This document shows, one piece after another, positions 47,455 to 57,800 of a DNA stretch of 64,000 nt. How positions within the stretch are numbered: position 1 is the stretch's first letter; every line of letters begins with the position of its first letter. Made by a program: the position numbers and the translations under genes. Below the pieces are notes generated by a model. The model was not told the DNA's origin. It was given only the letters and a program-made list of their open reading frames with translations, and made no database searches. The DNA is taken from positions 91,304 to 155,303 of the forward strand of contig ML664670.1 in the NCBI GenBank assembly GCA_007570785.1, given 5' to 3'. The DNA comes from Antilocapra americana (Eukaryota; Chordata; Mammalia; Artiodactyla; Antilocapridae).

Positions 47455-47532
47455 GAAAGGTGGGCAGAGAGGAGAGACAGATATGTTCATTCTTTCCATT
47501 TCTTCCCTGCTTCCTTGAGGTTCTGGGACAAT

Positions 47533-47682
47533 TGTCATTCAAAGTGTGACCCCTGGACCAGAAGCATAGGCCTCACTTGGAAACCTGTTAGAAACAGAAT
47601 TTCTGGCTCACTACAGGCTTTCAGAATCAGAATCTACATTTAAATAGGATCCTTAGGTGTCTCATATGCATGTTACCTTTAA
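47533..47682 (+). mobile_element. MER5-type DNA transposon
   Basis: cattcaaagtgtgacccctg, gaccagaagcatagg, acttggaaacctgttagaaa and cagaatcagaatctac match the MER5A sequence in order. Confidence 0.6.
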
Positions 47683-48224
47683 TAGGCACTTCCTCTTCCA
47701 AAGCTCCAGCTTTCACCAAGTTAACACCTTTCCTTCCTCTTGACTTTTCTGTCCCAAGGGCCGTAATGGCTTTCTACTGTCACTAGTCCCTAGTTAAATC
47801 CCTTAACTCTGTTCACATCTCTGAAAATAGACCCTTTTAAAATCTGTTTTTCAGTTAAACACTTTTGAATATACAATCTGTTTCCTGATATACACTTATG
47901 ATGCATAATATATTATCTATCTTGATATCTATATATCTATGTTGGTAACTACATACATTGCTGCCTCTGTCTTTCACCATGTCTACCTCTACTGTCTTTA
48001 TCTCTACCTTCCTAAATTTCCAGTCTTTATACTTTAAACAAGTACATGGTATTTTGTAGCACCTTTTTCTTAGTTACAGCTCAATGAAATCAAATTATGT
48101 ACATAACAATTTCCCAACAAAGCAAATTTAGAGTTTATGAAGAAAAATTTACTATTCCTAATTCATTAGGAGATTTTGTAAATCTTGGAGGAAAACATGG
48201 CATAATTTTGCTTGCAGGCTAGTG
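47683..48224. other. Unassigned sequence
   Basis: Possibly an old repeat at 47690-47860 that I cannot name. The rest is AT-rich. Confidence 0.45.
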
Positions 48225-48975
48225 TGGTGAGTAGTCTCTAAATTGGTACTCAATAATCCCTGTCTCCTGGTAAGTATACTCTTGTGTAATCATCACCCCT
48301 TGAGACTATGCTGGATGTATTGACTCCTAATAAATAGAGTATGGAAGAAGTGATGAGATGTAACTCTACAGATCGGTTATAAAAATATAGTGGCTTTAAA
48401 AAATTAATTTATTTATTTTCTTTACATTATTGTGTTGATTTTGCCATACATTGACATGAATCCACCATGGGTATACATGTGCTCCCTTTCCAGAATCCCC
48501 CTCCCACCTCTCTCCTGATTCCATCCCTCTGGGTCATACCAGTGCACCAGCCCTGGGCACCCTTTATCATGCATCAATCCTGGGCTGGTGATTCATTTCA
48601 CATATGATAATTTACATGTTTCAATGCCGATAGGGGCTTTTGATTTGGGTGCCCTATCTTACTTTTTCTTGCATTGCTTATCCTGGAGGAAGCTAAGCTA
48701 AAATGTTGTGAGGAAGTCCTATGGGGAAACCTATCTGCAAAGGGACTGAGGCCTACTGACATCCACAGGAGTGTAGATCTCCATCCTCACATTATTTAAC
48801 ACTGGAGATGGGCAGCCCCAGCCATAGGGACAAAAGGTTAACTGCAGTCTCACAAGAGACCTTCAGCTGGAAGCAACCAGCTCAACTCCTTCCACGTTCC
48901 CTGACCCAAAGAAATTGTAAGATTATAATGTGCTGTTTTTAGCTGCTAAATTTTGGAATAATTTTTTACATGATA
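48225..48975 (+). mobile_element. Old LTR of MaLR (MLT1-like) type, split by an L1
   Basis: The left part has aaattggtactcaataatcc, gagatgtaactctacag and ttataaaaatatagtggctt. The right part resumes with ttgatttgggtgccc and has tcctggaggaagctaagcta, gttgtgaggaagtcctatgg and a gaaattgtaagattataatg end. This is the motif order of a mammal-wide MaLR-type LTR. Confidence 0.5.
48398..48634 (-). mobile_element. Ruminant L1 3' UTR fragment
   Basis: taatttatttattttcttta, gattttgccatacattgaca, gtgcaccagccctgggcacc: a heavily 5'-truncated L1 containing only 3' UTR. The word ggcttt lies at both junctions (48392-48397 and 48635-48640), a short TSD candidate within the MaLR LTR. Confidence 0.88.
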
Positions 48976-49744
48976 ATTTATAAACTGATTTTTCACAGAG
49001 ATGCCAGGATATATCTTTTGTACTCCTTTTTAAAAAACAGTTTGAGGGGGAAATGCATATGAAAACAAAGAGAAAGAAAAAAGAATGATAATAATGAGCC
49101 AACAAATATATGTGGCTGTAAAGATAGCACAACCATTCCTATTTCATTAGAAACAGTGTGAGGAATACAACTTTAATCCAGTGATGTTGGGGGTCAAATT
49201 GAAGGGATTTCAAATATCTTTTTAAATTCCAATAGTTTTCAGATAGGTTTTTTCATCACTAAGAAACACATAAAGCATAGAAAAAATTCCAAGTTTACAA
49301 ACATAGGTATGTTCATCTGAAAGAACTATCAATTTTGCTTTGATTTTTTAAAATATCCTCTCTCCTTGCCCCCACACTCTCTGGCCCCCTTTTTAGATGA
49401 AAGGAGAGCAGTGAATAAAAATGCTGTGAAAATGAAGTGTCATCTCCACAATCGTGTTCTTTTAGAGGCCAAAAGAGACTGTGACCATTTAGAGGTCTGG
49501 ACTTCAATGTAAATAAATGCTATTATCTTGATGAAATCTCTTGGTTTCTTTTTTTTCTAGATGTGTAAAATTGCAAAGTGGTATACCTCATAACCATAGT
49601 GTTAAAAACAAAGCCTTTGTGCTAAGTACTATCATGGGGGAAATTAATACTCCCTCTGGATCCAATGGTTAGAATAAGACATATGAAGAGAAAGAAAAAG
49701 AGATAAGAAAAGGCTTTGGGGAACAGAGTTGATTAAAGAATAGA
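48976..49744. other. Unassigned sequence
   Basis: Nothing recognised. Confidence 0.5.
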
Positions 49745-49905
49745 GCAGGGATACTCTAAGTTGAAGAGTCGTCAGAATCACCTAGACAGCTCACCATTAA
49801 ACTTTATACATGAAAATTTCTGATGTCTGAGATTGGGCCCCTATTTTTATGCCTAACAAATTTCCAGGTGATGTTGATTCTCCTAATCTGGGAACCACAG
49901 TTTTC
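49745..49905 (-). mobile_element. MER5-type DNA transposon
   Basis: tcgtcagaatcacctagaca, gagattgggccccta, and aatttccaggtgatgttgat match a MER5 element in the opposite orientation to the one at 47533. Confidence 0.55.
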
Positions 49906-50562
49906 TAACCACTAGAGTATAGTGTGTGGGACTTGTCAATGTTTCAATTTAATCAATGTTCTCTAAGCTTTATTTGTTGCACTCTTATTTTAAATTCTCA
50001 TTGAAGGCATAAATATCATTTATGCCTGGTAGTTACTGATCTTTCTCTTCCTTTATCTTTGGGGGAAAATGGAAAGAGGGAGAAGGGATTGTATAAACCA
50101 GATATTTGGTGTTGGCTAATTTTGTAATAGCTCATTTTGTGAAGTGAGGAAATATTTTTGGTTAGCAGGAGAATCTTGATCAGTTATTGCTGCAGATTAA
50201 GGGCTCTTTTAAGGAAACTCCTTGATGAATTCTGTTCATAAAACTGCTTCACCATGGAATGGCCTGCTGGAGGCTCTGCCCAGTCAACTGGATATAATTG
50301 TGGTACAGGAAGAGATAGGTGTAAGCTTGACCTAATAGTACCATCTGTAGGAAAAGGAAAGGAACAAATATTTAGTGAACAATATATAAGGCTTTTATGA
50401 ATTTAATTATACTGTTACATATAGTTTTTGAATCTTATTTATACTGGATTTATATAGTTTGAATAAAATCAATAACATATATATGTGTGTGTGTGGCACT
50501 GTTAAGCTCTAAATTTAGGTATTTCTTGGCCTACTATAAGTAATACTAAGTGAGAGTAGGGT
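49906..50562. other. Unassigned sequence
   Basis: It contains a short TATA/TG run at 50476-50497. No gene or named repeat was seen. Confidence 0.5.
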
Positions 50563-50816
50563 TGTCCTGCAGATTTACATCATTATTCTTTCCACTGATA
50601 AGAGTTTCTAGACATTTAGTCATCCTTCTCTTCCTGTATTAAGACACCCTTACAATTGGAGATTTCCCTTATAAATGTCAATGTCCTTTAAAAAGAGTAA
50701 TTTCTACTTGGTGTTTTGAGATTTTGCTGTGTCTGCTGCTTCTTAAAATGTAACTAGCTCAAGAAAATCCTTATGCCAGAGATAAATTTTAGGGTGGCAA
50801 ATTCTACTCTCAATCA
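50563..50816 (-). mobile_element. LTR, family A, copy 4 (5' half only)
   Basis: The reverse complement reads agaatttgccaccctaaaat, tggcataaggattttcttga, aagaagcagcagacacag, tttataagggaaatctcc, aagagaaggatgactaaatg. This is the same motif series as the first half of the copies at 32221 and 36011. The 3' half is missing. Confidence 0.6.
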
Positions 50817-52473
50817 AAGAGAAATGGCTTACGATCTGTTAGCTTTGCTCCCCTGTGGTTCTGTATTCTCATACTATAGCTTTTGCAAGGACTTCCTCAA
50901 CCTTTCCTGTGACCTGACCCTAGATCTCAATGTATTCTAAGGATTATTTGATCATCTCTCCCAGAATTTTGGTCCTTAATTTTAACAGGTGGCACTGGTA
51001 ACCTCTAGCACTCTTTCAGTTTGGAGTTCTCATTCCTGGTCACAAGGGGCTGAGGAAATTATTTGTTGTATTGTTTATTGTCCATTTTATTCTTTTCATT
51101 TACTGTATGGAGAGATTTGAGAGAGGATATGTATCAAAAATTCTACTTTATTATATTCAAGCAGAAGTCTTAAAGTGTGTTCCATTTTCAAACTTCTTCC
51201 CTGAATTGCTCCCATCAATAAATAGGAAAATAAAGAAGAGAGATTAAATAATTTACCAAAGATAACACTGTTAACCATGCAAAAGAAAAAACAAAATAGA
51301 CCCTTAGTCAAGGGTCATTCTTGGCCAGCCTACTCATTAATTTATTATCTTGGAAGTTAATTATCAGAGAAGTGACTTCCCTAACCTGACAAAGAAAGTA
51401 AAGCAGGAAAAGATGTTTAGCATCAAAAAATATTTTTCTAATAGCCAAGAGAAGTTGGTAATAGTGAACCAAAAAGAACTAGTTAATATAAGTTATATCA
51501 AAGTTAAGTCAGTTTTAAAACTTAAATTTCATTTCTAATCTTTTTTCCTCACAACACATATATGATTAAACTGCTGGATGTTTAGCCTAACTGTCCCCCC
51601 AAGGTTGCTGCTCTTTTCTTAGATGTGTCTTCACAATCATAAGAAATAGCCCAGAAAGGGTAACTAAAGTATTACAGCTCCAAAGCAATCAATAGCTTTA
51701 GCACCTCCAGTATCTTCTTTTAGGTTAAATTGTATTGCAATGCTTCTAAAAAATCTGGTTGCCACAGTAACCTCAGTAATCTGCTTTTTGAGAATCATAT
51801 GATTTTTTTTTTTCATACGGTTCCTCTGGTGGATTTATTGTTACTATAGAACTGAGAGGAGAGGGGAAGTTGGGGCTAAATGCTATGATTTTATATTCTT
51901 ACTTGGTGGTTCTGAGTGAGACTAAAGGAAGCTATCTTCTACCATGTAGAATTTGTGTTTTGGGAAAGGAGAAGGCAGCTCTTAAATTCACACAGCTGCA
52001 GGCTATTAAAATCGGACAGAATGCAATCAAAATAAATTCTGACATCAGAACATAATACTTTTAAGTTCTTTTTTAGCTGTGCCTACTCATAAACAATTGT
52101 TGGAAAATCGAGCATGAACTAAATTGCTCAAATCAATGGTTAGTTGTAAAACAATATGTGAGTAATCGATTGACTGTATTCTCCTATTGACTCAAAGTGA
52201 CTTGTGTACATTGGCCTAAACTTTAATAATAATACATAGAAAACAGAGGATTACAGAGCATTCAGCATAGGTAGTTGTTAAATGAATTTTTAGAAACCAT
52301 GAAATTTACCATAATAACTTTCATCCAGATGCTTCTTCACAAGTGAATCTCTTGCTCTCTTTCTTTCCCTCTCTCTCTCTTTTGAATGGTTTGCATAGCA
52401 ATGCTTTTGTTCCTCAAAATTTTCATGTTTAAATTCAGGTAGCTATCTCCAAAGAATTTAAAATTAAAGTTTT
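50817..52473. other. Unassigned sequence with a CT-rich run
   Basis: No repeat family or exon recognised. A pyrimidine run (CTCTCT and TTTC) lies at 52350-52382. The open frame at 52337-52600 spans it and the following L1 and is not a gene. Confidence 0.5.
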
Positions 52474-52964
52474 CTTTTTTTATTAGTTTTGCCATACAAT
52501 GACATGGTATCACCATGGGTTTACATATGCTCCCCCTCCAGAATCTCCCTCCCTCCTCCCTCCCCCCGGGAAATCTCATTGCACCAGCCCTGAGCATCAA
52601 TCCTGGGCTGGCGATTGATTAGACATATGATAATTAACATGTTTCAATACCATTCTCCCATATCATCTCACCCTTTCCCTCATCCACAGAGTCCACGAGT
52701 CTATTCTATACATCCACGTTCCTTTTGCTGTCTCGCATGCTGGGTTCTGGTTACCGTCTTTCTAAATTCCATATATATGCATTAATATACTGTATTGTTG
52801 TTTTTGCTTCTGGCTTACTTCACTCTGGATAATGGGCTCCAGTTTCGTCCATCTGAGTAGAACTGATTCAAATGAATTTTTTTTTTAATGCTGAGTAATA
52901 TTCCATTGTGTATATGTACCACAGCTTTCCCATCCATTCGTCAGTTGATGGGCATCTAGGTTTC
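52474..52964 (-). mobile_element. Ruminant L1 3' end, 5'-truncated
   Basis: It has the 3' UTR variant with gacatggtatcaccatgggt, ccgggaaatctcattgcacc, gctggcgattgattagacat. It ends in the last ORF2 codons near 52900-52960 (reverse of [10 protein letters not shown]). The same variant is found at 57531 and 61496. The TSD is ambiguous because of T-rich flanks. Confidence 0.92.
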
Positions 52965-54028
52965 TTTATTGCCTCATCTAAGCATGTAGCCCTAACAAAT
53001 TACATCGGGTAAAGTGTTACTTTAGAGGGTACATATGCAGTGTTCCTGAATGGAAAATGTCAGTATATTATAAGACATTCAAGCTGTTGGATGTTTTGGT
53101 GATATGTAACATAACCTATTTTCCCTTAAAGTAACTTCTTTTTTACCCCCGCTCCATTCTCTCAGCCCATACACAATCATGATGGGAGACAGAAAAATCT
53201 ACTTCTCATTCCAGTTATAGCAAAGCATATTTTCATTTTGACACGTCTCTAGAGTAGATGGTGTAGGGATCGTTTTCACTTTTATTTTGAATAAATTATA
53301 GGTCTCAAATAAATATTTGTACTTAGAAAATTAAAGTCATGTTTCATTTGGACTCGTGTACAAAGACTTACTTGAAGTTTTCTAGAGATATTTAATTATA
53401 TTTTCATAAATTGATTTCACATTTTTAGGTTAGAGTTTAATGTGAAACCATGACCAATATCAAACTTGAAAATGGTGTACATTTACACTGAAAACTTTAT
53501 TTTTAAATTCATAGGTAAGATGAAGTAAGGGAAAGTAAGAGACAATCAGGATAAATACATGTCATATTAAAATCAGTTTAAAAATACTGGTACACACTAT
53601 AGATAGTGATCACTTTTCATTTCATAAAGTCATACTGCAGGACGTTTTCCAACTATACACAAAAATTTTTGTTGTCAAAATTTTATTATTTTATTACCAA
53701 TGTTGAGAAAAGTAACTATTGAGATTGAATTTTTATTTTTAATATTTTAGTAACACCTCACTTTATAACTTTTCTTTCTTTTTCCTTCTTTTTGAATGAT
53801 ACGTTCATCCTTTGGCTAGAAGAACTCTACAATTTTCTATTATTGCAAGCTTTCATATTTAAAAATTTAATAAACATTTATAATTCTAAAATTTTCTACT
53901 ACTACAAGCTGTTTTATATATGCTACCTATTAATAACTGATTCTTATGTAGGTCATACTCAATTGTAAGCAACAAATGTTCATTTTAAAATAGGGGCAAA
54001 GCAATGACATTGGTTAATATTACCTACT
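52965..54028. other. Unassigned AT-rich sequence
   Basis: Nothing recognised. Confidence 0.5.
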
Positions 54029-54039
54029 AAGTTACCTAC

Positions 54040-54961
54040 ATTGGGAAAGGAGTACGTCAAGGCTGTATATTGTCACCCTACTTATTTAACTTATATGCAG
54101 AGTACATCATGTGAAATGCCAGGCTGGATGAAGCATAAGCTGGAATCAAGATTGCTGGGAGAAATATCAATAACCTCAGATATGCAGATGATACCACCCT
54201 TATGACAGAAAGCGAAGAAGAACTAAAGAGCCTCTTGATGAAAGTGAAAGAGGAGAGTGAAAAAGCTGGCTTAGATCTCAACATTCAGAAAACTAAGATC
54301 ATGTCATCTGGTCCCATCACTTCATGGCAAATAGATGGGGAAACAGTGGAAACAGTGTCAGACTTTATTTTGGGGGGTTTCCAAAATCACTGCAGATGGT
54401 GATTGCAGCTATGAAATTAAAAGACACTTGCTCCTTGGAAGAAAACCTATGAGCAACCAAGACAGCATATTGAAAAGCAGAAACATTACTTTGCCAACAA
54501 AGGTCCATTTAGCCAAAGCTATGGTTTGTCCAGTAATCATGTATGGATGTGAGAGTTGGACTATAAAGAAAGCTGAGTGCCGAAGAATTCATGCTTTTGA
54601 ACTGTGGTGTTGGAGAAGACTCTTGAGAGTCCCCTGGACAGCAAGGAGATCCAATCAGTCCATGCTAAAGGAAATCAGTCCTGAGTATTCATTGGAAGGA
54701 CTGATGTTGAAGCTGAAACTCCAATACTTTGGCCACCTCATGGGAACAACTGACTCATTGGAAAAGACCCTGATGCTGGGAAAGATTGAAGGTGGGAGGA
54801 GAAGGGGATGACAGAGGATGAGCTGGTTGGATGGCTTCATCGATATGATGGACATGAGTTTGAGTAGGCTTTGGGAGTTGGTGATGGACAGGGAGGTCTG
54901 GCATGCAGCAGTCCATGGGGTCACAAAGAGTTGGACACAACTGAGCGACTTAACTGAACAG
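54040..54961 (+). mobile_element. BovB LINE, 5'-truncated, inactive
   Basis: Starts attgggaaaggagtacgtca, practically the same position as the copy at 18704. Translation shows VRQGCILSP, RYADDTTLM and SLLMKVKEESEKAGLDL (54202-54402). After a frameshift near 54370 comes a 158-codon frame (54335-54811) with KITADGDCSYEIKRHLLLG, VMYGCESWTIKKAE and RRLLRVPWTARRSNQ. Flanks aagttacctac (54029-54039) and aagttaactat (54962-54972) are a TSD candidate with two mismatches. Confidence 0.94.
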
Positions 54962-54972
54962 AAGTTAACTAT

Positions 54973-55721
54973 GAAGAGATAATAGCACTCACTGAACAAG
55001 CACTGTTCTAAAAACTCTGACCTAATTCAGATATTGGAAAATAAGGACAAATGCTCCTACTTACGGGTTTTGTCAATTATAGTGAGAGTTCACTATATAT
55101 TCCCAAGAATGTGGGATACAGGCTTTAAGTCTCCAAATAGGTAACTGATACTTTAATAAAGTGCTTCATAGCAAGATTTTACTGTTTTGAAAAAAAAATG
55201 CTTACAAGAGAGTTCTGAAAATGCACATCTACAGCTTCACAAAAGCAAATAACATGCAGACGTGTTATATTCTCAGAAGTGCTTTGCTTATCTATTATTT
55301 AGCATGTTTCAGTTAACATGTCAATACTTGCTAATTCAGTGAGCTATAGATAGTAAAGACTTATAAATTCTTTCCTCTTCTGATTTTAGCTGTGCCTGTG
55401 CTCTTTTTCTATCTGTTATATCATGAGGAATATTATTAAGTTGTTTATCTATCTGCAAGGTGGAAAAAGGGAGGGAATTTATACCAAATGTTCTTTAGGG
55501 GTTTTTGTTTGTTTGATTTTAGCTTGCTAATTTGTTTCTTTCTCTTCCTTTCTTCCTGTCCTCTTCCTCCTCCTCCTCTACCTCTTCTTAAGAGTATATG
55601 TATAACAAGCTGTGGATTTTAGTGGTTTTTCTTTCTTTTGAATTAACAGTGGATGAAGTTTTAGCTAATATAAAGCCAATAGAATTTTAGCACAAACTTT
55701 GGCACTTTTTCCATATCAAGC
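54973..55721. other. Unassigned sequence with a pyrimidine tract
   Basis: The run at 55537-55591 is almost entirely C and T (tcctcctcctcctctacctc). No gene or element was seen. Confidence 0.5.
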
Positions 55722-55782
55722 CTGCTGCAGTCCATGGGGTCACAAGGAGTTGGACTTTGTGACTGAATAACAACAATAGCGA
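55722..55782 (+). mobile_element. BovB/BovA 3'-tip fragment
   Basis: ctgcagtccatggggtcaca, aggagttggac and gactgaataacaacaa are the 3' tip shared by BovB and BovA units. Confidence 0.65.
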
Positions 55783-56061
55783 TCATGAACAAGCGAAAAG
55801 TTGAGTCTTTGGAGTAACTAATACAACTGAAAAAATTCAGTGAAACTAATAAGGAGAAGGAATGAGGTGTAGTCCTTCAAAGGAGAGGAAGGCAATTCAC
55901 ATGGAGACAGAAAGGCAAATATTTGGTAAACAAAGGTTTGCCATACCTTTAGGGGAATTTTTCTTATATAAGGCAAACTTACCTTTGGTAATAGCTCTCT
56001 TTTTGGTGCAGAATCCATATACAAATTCTTTTAAACAATTAAGGAGGAGGTAGAAAGAAAA

Positions 56062-56167
56062 TGACACGAGTTTGAGCAAGTTCTGGGAGTTGGTGATGGA
56101 CAGGGAGGCCTGGCATACTGCAGTCCATGGGGTCGAAAAGAGTCGGACACAACTGAGCTGAACTGAA
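56062..56167 (+). mobile_element. Minimal BovB 3'-end insertion
   Basis: Only about 106 bp of BovB 3' end: gacacgagtttgagcaagtt, gttggtgatggacagggagg, gagtcggacacaactgagct. The word aaagaaaa lies at both edges (56054-56061 and 56168-56175), a TSD candidate in A-rich DNA. It is an extreme 5' truncation. Confidence 0.85.
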
Positions 56168-56289
56168 AAAGAAAAACTTCCTGAATCTTATGTTTCTTTA
56201 AAATAATCAAACTAAAATGAACCGCATGCCAAAGAGATACATTTTGGGGTGGTGAGTAATGCCAAAAAATTTGAATAAAATATAGTAAA

Positions 56290-56810
56290 ACTTTCATTTA
56301 AATATAAAAATTGCATTTGTATAGGAATAAATCTAAAAAGGTATCTCATAAGTCTACATGTAAAACCATACAATTTAAAAACTCTTTAAGGGAACATACA
56401 GAAATGGAGGCATATACTGTTAATGAATTGGAAGATTCAGTAATGTAGAGATACCAATTATCCCTCAATTTAATTATAGATTCAACGTAATTCCAGTCAA
56501 AATCACTATAGAATTTTTATGAAATTTGATAAGCTGTTTCTCCATTGGTCTTGAAACAAAAGGTAACATATATAGATAAGTAATTTTTGAAATATAGTTA
56601 AGTATTGTTACTAGATGGTTATTAAGCTTTTTGGACACCATGGTAGAATAACAGACCAAAAGAATAGAATACAAACCCAAAAATAACTCATGTGCATGGC
56701 CACTTGATTCATGACAGACATAGTGAAACAGAAGGGAATGGGGGCAAAGTAAAACCTTTAAAAGAATGATATAGTCATTGAGGATATGACTTAAACTGAT
56801 CAGAACCAAC
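56290..56810 (+). mobile_element. Ancient L1 (L1M) ORF2 fragment
   Basis: gaattggaagattcagtaat near 56425, tatagattcaacgtaattcc near 56476 and tggccacttgattcatgaca near 56698 follow L1 ORF2 DNA in the sense direction. Stops abound. Confidence 0.6.
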
Positions 56811-57126
56811 TAGGTCCAACATGGTGGAAGACTCTACTTCCAGTGGACCTTGAGTCCAGGACTGTGGGTTCAAGTCCAATCACATACCTGGGTACCAGGA
56901 CTTAATGAAACTCAGCTTCTTTATGTTTCAGCACAGAAGGAATTCAGTGAGAGGCAAAGTAATAGATAAGAAGTGGATTAATTTAGAGAGATATACATTT
57001 CATAGACAAAATGTGGTCCTTCTCAAAAGGCGAGAACAGACCCAGAATATGGAGTCATCTCAGAAAGTGAGAGGGGTCCCAGAAGAAACATACTCCACAG
57101 AGTGTGGGCCATTTCAGAAGGCAAAA
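56811..57126. other. Unassigned sequence
   Basis: Nothing recognised. The frame at 56905-57144 shows no domain. Confidence 0.5.
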
Positions 57127-57530
57127 GGCCTTCATGGCAAATAGAAGGGGAAACAATGGAAACAGTGACAGACTTTATATTCTTGGGTTCCAAAATCACT
57201 GCAGATGGTGACTGCAGCCATGAAATTAAAAGGCGCTTGTTTCCTGGAAGGAAAGCTAAGACCAACCTAGAAAACATATTAAAAAGCAGAGACATTACTT
57301 TGCCAACAAAGGTCTGTCTAGTCAAAGCTATGGTTTTTCCAGTAGTCATGTATGGGTGTGAGAGTTGGGCCACAAAGAAAGCTGAGCGCCGAAGAATTGA
57401 TGCTTTTGAACTGTGGTTTTGGAGAAGACTCTTGAGAGTCCCTTGAACTTCAAGGAGATCAAACCAGTCAATCCTTTTCTTTTTTTTTTTTACTTTAAAA
57501 AAATTAATTTATTTATTTAAATTGGAGGCT

Positions 57531-57764
57531 CGTGGACTTTGTGGATGAGGGTAAGGGTGGGATGATATGGGAGATGGGAGAAGGGCATTGAAGCATGTTA
57601 ATTGTCATGTGCCTAATCAATCGCCAGCCCAGGATTGATGCTCGGGACTGGTGCAGCGAGATTTCCCGGGGGGGAGGGAGGAGGGAGGGGGGTTCCGGAG
57701 GGGAAGCATATGTAAACCCATGGTGATATCATGACAATGTATGGCAAAAACAATAATTAAAAAA

Positions 57765-57797
<33 letters not shown>
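57531..57797 (+). mobile_element. Short L1 3' end nested inside the L1
   Basis: Plus-strand L1 3' UTR starting cgtggactttgtggatgagg, with gtgcagcgagatttcccggg, a G-rich tract and a tail of AAAT repeats. The 12-bp direct repeat aaattggaggct at 57519-57530 and 57798-57809 brackets it. It is of the same 3' UTR variant as 52474 and 61496, whereas the L1 it interrupts carries the other variant. Confidence 0.93.
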
Positions 57798-57799
<2 letters not shown>

Positions 57800-57800
57800 A
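57761..57800. repeat. (AAAT)10 microsatellite
   Basis: Ten uninterrupted AAAT units derived from the tail of the nested L1. Its length is likely to vary between individuals. Confidence 0.95.
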
